DNA of 64,000 bases. Source: Haloarcula regularis. GTDB taxonomy: Archaea; Halobacteriota; Halobacteria; Halobacteriales; Haloarculaceae. A model generated the notes under the pieces. The model did not search any database and was not told the origin of the DNA. It saw nothing but the letters and a program-made list of their open reading frames with translations. How positions within the stretch are numbered: the first letter of the stretch is position 1; each line of letters begins with the position of its first letter. Below are positions 18,626 through 26,751 of this stretch, piece by piece. The stretch spans positions 620,001-684,000 of the forward strand of contig NZ_CP119794.1 of the NCBI RefSeq assembly GCF_029338315.1, read 5' to 3'. Made by a program: the position numbers and the translations under genes.

Positions 18626-19093
18626 ATGGATACTTCGTTCGACACTCTGGTACTGGCCATCGGCCCACGTGACGACGACAGGCTCGAGACCCTCGCGCGG
18701 ACGGTCCTCCAGGTCGCGAAACCGACCGGCGCGACGGTCATCCTCTCACACGTGTTCACCGGCGACGAGTTCAAGGAGTTCGCCCGGGAACTCGACTACC
18801 CCCGCGCCACGGAAGAGGACATCGACGACATCGTCGACCGACACAAGTCGGTCCGCTACATGGAAGACGTGTTCGACGAGCACGACGTCGACTACGAGGT
18901 CGAGGGGTTCGTCGGCAACGCGGCCGAGAAACTGGTCACCCTGGCCGAGAAGCGCGAGGCGGACCGCGTCGTCATCTCCGGCCGGACGCGAACGCCGGTC
19001 GGGAAGGCCGTCTTCGGGAGCACGTCACAGACGGTCCTGCTCGACGCGCCTTGTCCCGTCACCTACGTCAAACCCGAGGGACGGAGCGACTGA
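18626..19093 (+). CDS. Universal stress protein (UspA) family
   Basis: A 155-residue single Usp domain. It opens with a beta-strand FDTLVLAIGP and closes with the nucleotide-binding-like segment VVISGRTRTPVGKAVFGSTSQTVLLDAPCPVTYV, where the family keeps the G-2X-G-9X-G(S/T) motif. Cytoplasmic; a role in stress or energy sensing is general to the family and nothing here narrows it. It ends 18 bp before the convergent aldo/keto reductase. Confidence 0.88.
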   Translation: MDTSFDTLVLAIGPRDDDRLETLARTVLQVAKPTGATVILSHVFTGDEFKEFARELDYPRATEEDIDDIVDRHKSVRYMEDVFDEHDVDYEVEGFVGNAAEKLVTLAEKREADRVVISGRTRTPVGKAVFGSTSQTVLLDAPCPVTYVKPEGRSD

Positions 19094-19111
19094 GAGGCGG
19101 CCCGTCGACGC

Positions 19112-20134
19112 TCAGCCCCAGAGGTCGCCCTCGGGGTCGTAGCGTGCGTCCATGATTCGGTCCCACTGTTCGTCCGAGAGGTCAACGTCAGTGGCGGCGA
19201 CGTTCTCCTCGAGTTGCTCGGGCGTCCGCGCGCCGACGATCGGGACGCAGGTGAACTCGTCCCAGTCCATCACCCACCGCAACGCCACCTGTGCGGGCGT
19301 CGCGTCCACCTCGTCGGCGACGGCACGGACCGCCTCGAGGACCTTCCAGCCCCGTTCGGAGGCGTACCAGTCGCCGAAGAAGTCGTCGAAGCTCCCGCGC
19401 GCGCCGTCGGGGGCCTCGACGGCCTCGGGGTCGTCGGGGTCGGCCCGCTCGTACTTCCCGGTGAGGAAGCCCCCGGCAAGCGGCGAGTAGTTGCAGACCG
19501 CGAGGTCCTGGTCGGCACAGACCTCGAGGTACTCTTTCACGTCCTCGTAGTAGCCGGCGTGGTGGAGCGGCTGGGTGACCTCGAAGCGCTCCAGGCCCTC
19601 GACGTCGCTGGTCCACAGCGTCTTGGTGAGCTGCCAGGCCGCCATCGTCGACGCGCCCAGGTAGTGGACCTTGCCCTCGCGGACCAGTTCGTCGAGCGTC
19701 CGCAGCGTCTCCTCGATGGGCGTGTGCTCGTCCCAGCGGTGGATGTAGTAGACGTCGAGGTAGTTCGTCCCCAGGCGCTCTAGGGTCCCCTCGATCTGGG
19801 CGCGGATGTGCTTGCGCCCCAGTCCCCGGTCGTTGGGCCCGGGTTCGCCGTCGCCGTTGTACGGGAAGTACACCTTCGACGTGACGACGAAGTCCTCCCG
19901 GTCGTGGTCTGCGAGCCAGTCACCGACGTACGCCTCGCTGCGACCGTGGGGCGTCCCGTAGACGTTCGCGGAGTCGATGAAGTTGATGCCGTGCTCCCAG
20001 GCCGTATCGAGGAGTTCGTGGGCCTCCTCGCGGTCCGTCTCGACGACGCCGCTGGTCTCCTTGCCGAAGCGCCACGTCCCGAAACAGAGTTCGGAGACGC
20101 GGGTGCCGGTGTTGCCGAGCTGTCGGTAGTCCAT
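19112..20134 (-). CDS. Aldo/keto reductase
   Basis: A 340-residue (beta/alpha)8 NADPH-dependent oxidoreductase. The catalytic tetrad is D54, Y59, K87 and H132, and the C-terminal cofactor segment is CVPIVGARTPEQLEENVAA. It is similar in layout to bacterial YghZ/L-glyceraldehyde 3-phosphate reductases and voltage-channel beta-subunit-like AKRs. In this island it could reduce an aldehyde released by an aldolase, or act as a sugar dehydrogenase. A CCTTTACC box lies about 29 nt upstream of the ATG. Confidence 0.85.
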   Translation of the reverse strand: MDYRQLGNTGTRVSELCFGTWRFGKETSGVVETDREEAHELLDTAWEHGINFIDSANVYGTPHGRSEAYVGDWLADHDREDFVVTSKVYFPYNGDGEPGPNDRGLGRKHIRAQIEGTLERLGTNYLDVYYIHRWDEHTPIEETLRTLDELVREGKVHYLGASTMAAWQLTKTLWTSDVEGLERFEVTQPLHHAGYYEDVKEYLEVCADQDLAVCNYSPLAGGFLTGKYERADPDDPEAVEAPDGARGSFDDFFGDWYASERGWKVLEAVRAVADEVDATPAQVALRWVMDWDEFTCVPIVGARTPEQLEENVAATDVDLSDEQWDRIMDARYDPEGDLWG

Positions 20135-20188
20135 CTCGTCGAGATGTCCGTCTGGTTCGGTAAAGGAGCTTTCGTCACTCGGCAGGTC

Positions 20189-20647
20189 TCACTCGGCGGA
20201 CTCGCGCTCGACGAGCGTGATGTGCTCGCAGGCCAGCAGCGTCGTCCCTTCCTGATCCTCGACGACGTACTCGTAGACCACCCGACCAAGCTCGTCGTTG
20301 TAGACCTCCGTCTCGACGACCTCCCGGTGGACGGTCAGCGTGGTCCCGATGCCGACGGGGTTGACAAAGCGCAGCGAGTCGTAGCCATAGGAGAACGACC
20401 GAGGGTTCATGTCGGCGACGAGCGCCTCCGCCACCGAGAACACAAGGTTGCCGTGAGCGATTCGCTCCCCGAAGTCCGACGCCTCGCCGCGTTCTGCGCT
20501 CATGTGGAGCGGGTGGAAGTCCCCCGAGAGGCCGGCGAAGTTCACGATGTCGGCTTCAGTGATAGTCCGGGCGGCCTCGACGGTGAAGGTCTCGCCCTCC
20601 TCGATGGCCTCGAAGTACCGGTCGGTATCCTTGGCGGGTGCGTCCAT
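20189..20647 (-). CDS. MaoC-like (R)-hydratase family protein
   Basis: A 152-residue hot-dog protein with the hydratase motif GDFHPLH (D43, H48). ATG 20647 was preferred over 20704 because GATTTAATATCG lies 28 nt upstream. MaoC proteins hydrate enoyl-CoA thioesters; some act on mesaconyl-CoA-like or sugar-derived acids. With a CoA transferase at 28.1 kb and an AMP ligase at 30.5 kb it could belong to a CoA-dependent branch, but the genes are 8-10 kb apart, so this is only suggestive. Confidence 0.8.
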   Translation of the reverse strand: MDAPAKDTDRYFEAIEEGETFTVEAARTITEADIVNFAGLSGDFHPLHMSAERGEASDFGERIAHGNLVFSVAEALVADMNPRSFSYGYDSLRFVNPVGIGTTLTVHREVVETEVYNDELGRVVYEYVVEDQEGTTLLACEHITLVERESAE

Positions 20648-20668
20648 GTCTCCAGTGACGCCGGAGAC
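20648..20668. promoter_or_regulatory. Inverted repeat at the MaoC gene transcription start
   Basis: Arms GTCTCC and GGAGAC with a 9-bp centre, between the start codon (20647) and the TATA box (20670-20680). A repressor site is possible. Confidence 0.3.
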
Positions 20669-20669
20669 G

Positions 20670-20680
20670 ATATTAAATCC
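20670..20680 (-). promoter_or_regulatory. TATA box of the MaoC-like gene
   Basis: The minus strand reads GATTTAATATC, about 28 nt upstream of ATG 20647. Confidence 0.5.
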
Positions 20681-20774
20681 AGGCGACGACGCTGCTTGCG
20701 GCAAGGAGGCCTGAGAGCCACTCCACGGGTCCCCGACCCAAAGGGATTATGCACTCCGGTCCGATGGGGCGCAC

Positions 20775-21776
20775 ATGCAGTTCGATTGGATGGTCCAGTG
20801 TTACGCCGGCGCGGGCGTCCACCGGGACACGCCGATGCTCGAGACCGTGGAGCGCGAGACAGTACTGAACGGGGTCGACGCCGCCGTCGACACCGGGCTC
20901 GAGGGCCTGTGGGCCCCGGACCACTTCATGCTGGGCCCGAAAGCCGAGGAGTACGAGGTCTGGACGCTGCTCAGTGCGCTGGCCGAACGCACCGACGACG
21001 TCGACATCGGCCCCCTCGTCGGGTCGGTGACCTACCGCAACCCGGCGCTGCTGGCGAAGATGGCGACCACCGTCGACATCCTCTCCGAAGGACGGCTCAA
21101 ACTCGGCCTGGGTGCTGGCTGGCACGAGGAGGAACACCACGCCTACGGCTTCGAGTTCCCCGACATCGGCACCCGCATCGAGATGTTGGAGGAGGCGATA
21201 CACGTCGTGAAGTCGATGTTCACCGAGGAACATCCCACCTACGAGGGCGAGCACTACCAGATCGACGACGCGCTCAACAACCCGAAACCGACGAGCCAGC
21301 CCCACCCTCCAATCGTCATCGGCGGCGCCGGTCCCCGGATGCTCCGGCTCATCGCCCGCCACGCCGACGAGTGGAACGTCGAGATCAGCGCCCGGGCGCG
21401 GGGCAAGCCCATCGACTTCAAGGTCCGGAAGTTCGACGAGTATCTGGAAAACGAGGGGCGGGACCCCGACGACGTCCGCCGCTCCTGGCTGGCCCACGTG
21501 CTCGTCCGCGAGGACGAGGCGGCCGTCGAGGCGGCCGTCGACGACATCTTCCCGCTCCCGTGGGGTGAGGAGTCGGATATGAACGAGGAGCTGAGCGACG
21601 CCGACGACGCCCGCGAGAAGGGCAGCATGCTCATCGGGACGCCCTCGCAGGTCGCCTCCCAGATCGAACGCATCCAGGGCCTGGGCTTCGACCGCCTCCA
21701 GCTGATGTTTCTGGACTTCCCCAGCGAGCGGAGCATGGAACTGTTCGGCGACGAAGTGGCCCCCGAGTTCCAGTAA
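20775..21776 (+). CDS. LLM-class flavin- or F420-dependent oxidoreductase
   Basis: A 333-residue luciferase-like monooxygenase-fold protein. It has GLWAPDHFML, TVDILSEGRLKLGLGAGWHEEEHHAYG and PPIVIGGAGPRMLRLIARHADEWNV, all standard for this family, and closes with a segment around GTPSQVASQIERIQGLGFD. Archaeal members often use coenzyme F420. The substrate is not evident. A GATTATGC box lies 27 nt upstream of the ATG. It precedes the epimerase-like gene by 43 bp, which has its own weak promoter. Confidence 0.87.
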   Translation: MQFDWMVQCYAGAGVHRDTPMLETVERETVLNGVDAAVDTGLEGLWAPDHFMLGPKAEEYEVWTLLSALAERTDDVDIGPLVGSVTYRNPALLAKMATTVDILSEGRLKLGLGAGWHEEEHHAYGFEFPDIGTRIEMLEEAIHVVKSMFTEEHPTYEGEHYQIDDALNNPKPTSQPHPPIVIGGAGPRMLRLIARHADEWNVEISARARGKPIDFKVRKFDEYLENEGRDPDDVRRSWLAHVLVREDEAAVEAAVDDIFPLPWGEESDMNEELSDADDAREKGSMLIGTPSQVASQIERIQGLGFDRLQLMFLDFPSERSMELFGDEVAPEFQ

Positions 21777-21819
21777 CGCGCCGACCGAGCTATTTGTCGC
21801 CCGGCGTCGAAGGCCGCCC

Positions 21820-22830
21820 ATGGGCTGTACCGTCACCGACGAGTACCAGCGTCGGGGCATCGATACCGTCTTCCTGGAGAACGACCACCTCCGCGTCGAG
21901 GTGCTCGCGGGGAAGGGGAGCGACGTCACGGAGATCCGAGACAAGCGTACGGATACGAACGTCCTGTTCGAGGCGCCACACGAGTGGCGGCCGCCGGGTA
22001 CCGGCCCAACCGGCGCGCCCGACGGCGAATTCGCCTTTCTCGACCACTATCCCGGGGGGTGGCAGACCGTCCTCCCCGCCGCGGGCGGGCCGACGTCGGT
22101 CGCCGGCGCGACCCTCGCGCTCCACGGCGAGTCGAGCCTCGTCCCGTGGGACGTCCAAATCACCACCGACTCCGACGAGCGTGTGGCCGTCGAGTTCTCG
22201 ACGTCGCTCACGCGCTACCCGTTTACCGTCGAGCGCGAGATGGAACTCGAGACAGGCGAATCCGCGCTGCGAGTCACGGAGACGGTCAGGAACGAAGGGG
22301 AAGTAACCGTCCCTTACTCGTGGCTCCAGCACGTCGCGCTCGGCGAACCGCTCGTCGGTCCCGACGCCCGCCTCGAGGTGCCCTGCGAGACGGTGCTCGT
22401 CGACCCCGACCAGACCAGCGACAACGCGCGACTGCCGCCCGGCGAGTCCTACGCGTGGCCGGTCTGTGAGACGCCCGAGGGCCCCGTCGACCTCCGGGAA
22501 TTCCCGCCGCGCTCCGAGCGCGTCCACGACCTGGTGGCACTGACCGACCTCGCAGAGGGCCGCTACACCGTCTCGAACCCGACGCTGGACCTCGGCGTGA
22601 CCGTCCACTTCCCCGAGTCGCTCTACGAGTACCTCTGGTACTGGCAACCCTTCGGCGGGTTCGACGAGGCGCCCTTCTTCGGGCGCACCTACAACGTCGG
22701 TCTCGAACCGTGTACGTCGATTCCCAACGCCGGCCTCGAAGCGGCCGTCGAGAACGGCACCGCGGAGTCACTCGCCCCCGGCGAGACGCGTGAGTCGACG
22801 GTCACCTTCGAAACCCACCCCATAGCGTAG
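21820..22830 (+). CDS. Aldose 1-epimerase-like (galactose-mutarotase fold) protein
   Basis: A 336-residue protein with the mutarotase-like segments DHYPGGWQTVLPAAGG and the middle region TVPYSWLQHVALGEPL. The acidic and His residues suit a carbohydrate-binding super-beta-sandwich. It most likely interconverts or binds sugar anomers; DUF4432-type relatives of unknown activity are also close. CTATTTGTC lies 27 nt upstream of the ATG. It ends 2 bp from the convergent AGE-family gene, another isomerising enzyme. Confidence 0.7.
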   Translation: MGCTVTDEYQRRGIDTVFLENDHLRVEVLAGKGSDVTEIRDKRTDTNVLFEAPHEWRPPGTGPTGAPDGEFAFLDHYPGGWQTVLPAAGGPTSVAGATLALHGESSLVPWDVQITTDSDERVAVEFSTSLTRYPFTVEREMELETGESALRVTETVRNEGEVTVPYSWLQHVALGEPLVGPDARLEVPCETVLVDPDQTSDNARLPPGESYAWPVCETPEGPVDLREFPPRSERVHDLVALTDLAEGRYTVSNPTLDLGVTVHFPESLYEYLWYWQPFGGFDEAPFFGRTYNVGLEPCTSIPNAGLEAAVENGTAESLAPGETRESTVTFETHPIA

Positions 22831-22832
22831 CC

Positions 22833-24017
22833 CTACTCGCCGAAGGCCTGCATCGCGACCCAGGCGTTGTTGAGCGGGTGGTAGCCGGGTTCGACGGCGA
22901 CGCCGCGGTTCGGGTCGTCGCGCTTGTGGCTCCGGGTCAGTCGCGCGTACCAGTTCCCGTGACGAGGGTTGACGAAGTGGGCCGTCGAGTGCTCCCAGAT
23001 CCGGTCGTACCACTCGAGATAGGCGTCGTCGTGCTGTGCGAGCAACGCGGCGGCGCCGATGGCCTCGGTGAGTTCCCAACTGTACTTGTCGTCGACGACC
23101 GGGTCACCGTCCCCGTCGACGGTGTAGTAGAACCCGCCGTGCTCGTCGTCCCAGCCCGCCTCGGTGGCGTAGTCGAACAGTTCGGTGGCCCGTCGGACCT
23201 GCCAGTCCGCCGGGTCGTGCTCGTGGAGTACGAGCAGGAGCTTGGCCCACTCCGCGTGATGGCCCGGCTGGTAGCCCCACGGCCGGAACTGGTGGGCCGG
23301 GTCGTCGCGGTTGTACGCCATGTCGGGGTCCCAGTCCTCGGTGAAGTGCTCCCAGAGCCGCCCGGTGTCGTCCTCCGCGAGGTCCCTGGTCACCGTCGAC
23401 GCGATGGTGCGCGCCCGGTCGAGGTAGCGGTCCTCACCGGTGGCCTCGTAGGCCGCCAGCAGGGCCTCACAGGTGTGCATGTTCGCGTTCAGGCCGCGGT
23501 AGGGCGACAGGTCGCTCCAGTCGCCGCTGGCCTCGTCCGCACAGAGGCCGTGGCCGGGCTCCCAGAACCGCTCGTCGACGACGTCGTAGGCGCGTTCCAG
23601 CGTCTCCTTCCCGCCCTCGATGCCGGCCTGGTGGGCCCGCGCGCCGGCCAGCATCACGAAGCCGTGGCCGTAGCAATGCCGGGTCGCGTCGACCGTCTCG
23701 CGGCCCTCGAGGAGCCAGTCGTACCCCTCGTGGGTCTCGTCCCAGTGGCCGGTCTCGAGGAACGTCAGGCCGTGTTCGGCGGCGGTGCGACACCAGACCG
23801 GTCCGTCCAGAAGGACGCCGACGCTGAAGTTGTGGACGGCCCGCGCCGTCGCCACGAGGTGACGGGTCCGCGAGTCGTAGCAGTGACCGTCACGCTCGTC
23901 CAGCTGCGCGGCGTAGCCGCCGAAGTGGATGTCGATCGACGACGGGTAGTAGAACGACAGGACGTCACGGACGTGCTGGCGGAGCCAGTCGGGGTCTCGA
24001 TAGCGTGACTCAGGCAT
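22833..24017 (-). CDS. AGE-family epimerase/isomerase ((alpha/alpha)6 barrel)
   Basis: A 394-residue protein typical in length for N-acylglucosamine 2-epimerase/mannose isomerase/cellobiose 2-epimerase relatives. Conserved His-bearing segments are CYGHGFVMLAGA, LNANMHTCEALLAAYE, WGYQPGHHAEWAKLL and, near the end, EPGYHPLNNAWVAMQ. Such enzymes epimerise C2 or isomerise aldose-ketose pairs. A TTTTATGCC box 28 nt upstream supports the ATG at 24017. Which sugar it serves is not clear. Confidence 0.82.
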   Translation of the reverse strand: MPESRYRDPDWLRQHVRDVLSFYYPSSIDIHFGGYAAQLDERDGHCYDSRTRHLVATARAVHNFSVGVLLDGPVWCRTAAEHGLTFLETGHWDETHEGYDWLLEGRETVDATRHCYGHGFVMLAGARAHQAGIEGGKETLERAYDVVDERFWEPGHGLCADEASGDWSDLSPYRGLNANMHTCEALLAAYEATGEDRYLDRARTIASTVTRDLAEDDTGRLWEHFTEDWDPDMAYNRDDPAHQFRPWGYQPGHHAEWAKLLLVLHEHDPADWQVRRATELFDYATEAGWDDEHGGFYYTVDGDGDPVVDDKYSWELTEAIGAAALLAQHDDAYLEWYDRIWEHSTAHFVNPRHGNWYARLTRSHKRDDPNRGVAVEPGYHPLNNAWVAMQAFGE

Positions 24018-24145
24018 GGGCGTCGGTACCGCCGGACGGCATAAAACTCTACGTGACCCGAACCGCCGCGTCGAGGGACCGACGACAGCCCGCGAGAGCG
24101 CAGGCGGGAGCGTACTGTTATGCCGTTGCCGGCCGACGGGCGACT

Positions 24146-24811
24146 ATGGACGAGCCGTCACTCGCGGAACTGACCAGCAGGTACGAGGCACTCTACCCCG
24201 GGGCCGTCGTCGACGTGCTCGACGACCGGGGGTTCGCGGACCAGACGATGCGGGCCGACATCGCACCGCTCCGCGACGAGATGCGGACCGCGGGCATCGC
24301 GTACCCGGTGGTCGGCCGGCCCAACCGGAGCGTCGATCCAGAGGCGAACATGCGCCGGATACTCCGGATGCTCGGGGAGGCGCCCGAACACGGGGTGCTC
24401 GCATACCAGACCAACGACGACGGCGACGCGGCACAGCTGGGCGAACTCTCGGTCGTCGCCCTGAAGGCCGCCGGCGTCGAGGGTGCCGTCCTCGACGGGG
24501 GCGTCCGGGACGTCTCGTACATCCTGGAAGAGGACTTCCCGGTGTTCTCGGCGTACCAGACGCCGGCCGACGCGGTGCCGCGCTGGGAGATTCTCGAGTG
24601 GGGTGACAGCGCCGTCGTCGGCGGCGTCGACGTCTCGGCGGGCGACGTGGTCCTCGGGGACGTCGACGGCGTCGTGGTCGTGCCCGAGAAAGTGCGGCTG
24701 TCGGTCCTCGAGGAAGCCGAGGAGTTGGCTGCGACGGAGAACGAGGTCCGGGACGCCGTCCGCGATGGGATGGCCCCGCTGGCCGCCTACGACGAGTACG
24801 GCGTCTTCTAG
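24146..24811 (+). CDS. RraA-like / 4-hydroxy-2-oxoglutarate-type aldolase family protein
   Basis: A 221-residue RraA-fold protein. The active-site loop is AVLDGGVRDV (R121, D122) with the partner segment DGDAAQLGELSVVALKAAG. The family includes HMG/CHA-type aldolases and oxaloacetate decarboxylases acting on 2-keto acids as well as inactive RNase E regulators; in a haloarchaeal sugar-acid island a keto-acid lyase is more likely. ATG 24146 was chosen over 24005 because GTTATGCC lies about 27 nt upstream. It shares a CTAG at its stop with the convergent SDR. Confidence 0.75.
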   Translation: MDEPSLAELTSRYEALYPGAVVDVLDDRGFADQTMRADIAPLRDEMRTAGIAYPVVGRPNRSVDPEANMRRILRMLGEAPEHGVLAYQTNDDGDAAQLGELSVVALKAAGVEGAVLDGGVRDVSYILEEDFPVFSAYQTPADAVPRWEILEWGDSAVVGGVDVSAGDVVLGDVDGVVVVPEKVRLSVLEEAEELAATENEVRDAVRDGMAPLAAYDEYGVF

Positions 24812-25596
24812 AGGCCGCTGTGGGCCAGCCACCCGCCGTCGACGGGGACGTTCGCCCCGGTGATGAACGACGCCTCCTCGCTGGCGAGGAAGACGGCGAC
24901 GTCGCCGATGTCCTCCGGCGTGCCGAAGCGCGGGAGGAGAGTGTGTTCGGCGGATTGCGCGATGTCCTCCTCGGTGAGGTAGTCCTGCAGGGGTGTCTCG
25001 ACGTAACCCGGGTTGATGCAGTTGACGCGCACGCCGTCGTCGCCGAGTTCGACGGCCAAGTCCCGCGTCATGTTCACGACGCCGCCCTTCGCGGCAGCGT
25101 AGGCGGGCCCGCCGCCGCCCTCGAAGCCCCGAACCGACCCGATGTTGATGATCTGGCCGCTCCGCTCGACGATGTGGGGGACGGCGTACTTCACGGCGTA
25201 GAAGACGCCGCTGAGGTCCACGTCGAGCGACCGCGCCCAGTCCTCGACGTCGGTGGTCTGTGAGTCCCCGACGACCTGGATGCCCGCGTTGTTGACGAGC
25301 ACGTCGGTCCCGCCGTAGGTGTCGACGGCCGTCTCGACCATCGCTTCGACGCTCTCGGGGTCGCCGACGTCCGTCTCGACGAACGTCCCGTCGCCGCTGG
25401 TCTCCTCGGTGATGACCTGATCGGTCGGGACCGTCTCGTCACTGTCGTATCGCTCGCCCTGTTTCGGGTCGCGGCGGACGTCCGCGACGACGACGTTCGC
25501 GCCCTCCGTCCCGAACCGCCGTGCGATGCCCCGACCGATGCCGCTGGCCGCGCCGGTGACGATAACCGTCCGGTCTACGTGTCGCTGGGCTTCCAT
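24808..25596 (-). CDS. SDR-family oxidoreductase with a PKQG insertion loop, paralogue
   Basis: A 262-residue short-chain dehydrogenase. The cofactor motif TGAASGIG is at 14-21, NNAG at 102-105, and S154, Y166 and K170 form the active site. The loop after strand 2 (RRDPKQGERYDSDETVPTD) matches the SDR at 12.2-13.0 kb and is longer than usual for the family. ATG 25596 is supported by AAAATATAAG about 30 nt upstream. It probably oxidises or reduces a keto-deoxy-sugar acid from the neighbouring dehydratase-like enzyme. Confidence 0.82.
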   Translation of the reverse strand: MEAQRHVDRTVIVTGAASGIGRGIARRFGTEGANVVVADVRRDPKQGERYDSDETVPTDQVITEETSGDGTFVETDVGDPESVEAMVETAVDTYGGTDVLVNNAGIQVVGDSQTTDVEDWARSLDVDLSGVFYAVKYAVPHIVERSGQIINIGSVRGFEGGGGPAYAAAKGGVVNMTRDLAVELGDDGVRVNCINPGYVETPLQDYLTEEDIAQSAEHTLLPRFGTPEDIGDVAVFLASEEASFITGANVPVDGGWLAHSGL

Positions 25597-25620
25597 ACCG
25601 CAGACTCGCACGCGAACGGC

Positions 25621-25632
25621 TTATATTTTGGT
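25621..25632 (-). promoter_or_regulatory. TATA box of the second PKQG-loop SDR
   Basis: The minus strand reads CAAAATATAAGC, about 30 nt upstream of the ATG at 25596. It lies between the SDR and the upstream co-directional dehydratase-like gene, so the SDR can be transcribed alone. Confidence 0.55.
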
Positions 25633-25642
25633 CGCCGCCACG

Positions 25643-26692
25643 TCACTCGTTTCGCTCGTGGCGAATCGCGGTGAGCATCCCGTTGAGGTAGCCGACCGCG
25701 TGGGCCCGCCCGCGGTGGTCCCAGTCGGTGTCGTCGTCGACGTGTGGCGTGTGGTCCGGGATGACCATGCCCGAGAACCCGACCTCGTCGAGCAGCGAGA
25801 GGATCTCGTAGGCGTCGTAGTTCCCCAGGTCGATGAACGTCTCGTTGAACCGCGGGACCGTGCCGTCGACGTCCCGGAAGTGGACGTAGAACAGCTTGTC
25901 GCGCTCGCCGAAGTACCTGATGACCTCCAGCAGGTCCTCGCCCATCTCGGACCAGCAGCCGAGACAGAACTCGAGGCCGTGGTTCTCGCTGGGGACCAGG
26001 TCCATCGCCCGCTTGAAGTTCTCGAAGTTGCGGAACAGCTGCGGGATGCCCCCAAGGGACTCGACGGGCGGGTCGTTCGGGTGCAGACACATCTTCACGC
26101 CGGCCGCCTCGGCGACAGGGAGCAGTTCCGAGAGGAAGTACTCGTAGTTCTCCCAGAGCTCGGCCTCGGTGTATTCCCGGTCGTGGGTGAGCTCGTCGTC
26201 GACGGCGTCGAGGTCGAAGCCCGAGGCACTGGCCCCACCCCGGACCTCGACGTCGACGTTGCGCCAGACGCCGCTTGGCATCCAGTGGTACCCGAACATC
26301 GGGATGCCGGCCCGGCCGATGTTGCGAATCGTCGTCTTGACGTGTTCCATCTGCTCTTCTTTGCCCTGCGTGCCGAGCATGATCTTGTCGTAGAAGGAGA
26401 TGGGGATGTTCTCGATGGCGTTCAGCCGGAGGCCGTAGGACTCGACGCGTTCGCGCAGTTCGACGAGGTTCTCGTAGGCCCACTCCTCGTCGCCCTCCAG
26501 GGGGATGCGCTCGTTGTCGGGCATGTGCGGGTAGTCGGGCGTGTACCGATACATGTTCAGGAGGACGTCGTCGACGCCCAGCTGCTTGGCAAAGCGGAGC
26601 TTGTCCGCGGTCGGGTCCATGAACTGCCCGAGGCCGATTCGCAGCGGGAGCGACTCGAAGTCGGTCGCGGGGCTATCTGTCTGCTGGCTCAT
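25643..26692 (-). CDS. Mannonate-dehydratase-like TIM-barrel enzyme (UxuA family), copy 2
   Basis: A 349-residue protein. Metal-site segments match copy 1: MCLHPNDPP, LEFCLGCWSEM, YVHFRDVDG and VIPDHTPHVDDD. HPDDPP has become HPNDPP, and MRPDH has become IPDH, so its specificity may differ from copy 1. ATG 26692 was used rather than the GTG at 26707; CGCTTATGC lies 27 nt upstream. It likely dehydrates an aldonate formed from a uronic acid. Confidence 0.68.
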   Translation of the reverse strand: MSQQTDSPATDFESLPLRIGLGQFMDPTADKLRFAKQLGVDDVLLNMYRYTPDYPHMPDNERIPLEGDEEWAYENLVELRERVESYGLRLNAIENIPISFYDKIMLGTQGKEEQMEHVKTTIRNIGRAGIPMFGYHWMPSGVWRNVDVEVRGGASASGFDLDAVDDELTHDREYTEAELWENYEYFLSELLPVAEAAGVKMCLHPNDPPVESLGGIPQLFRNFENFKRAMDLVPSENHGLEFCLGCWSEMGEDLLEVIRYFGERDKLFYVHFRDVDGTVPRFNETFIDLGNYDAYEILSLLDEVGFSGMVIPDHTPHVDDDTDWDHRGRAHAVGYLNGMLTAIRHERNE

Positions 26693-26751
26693 ACTAGTAG
26701 AAGCCACAACGCGAGCATAAGCGTTGTCCAGCCTGACGGTTCGACGGTCGC

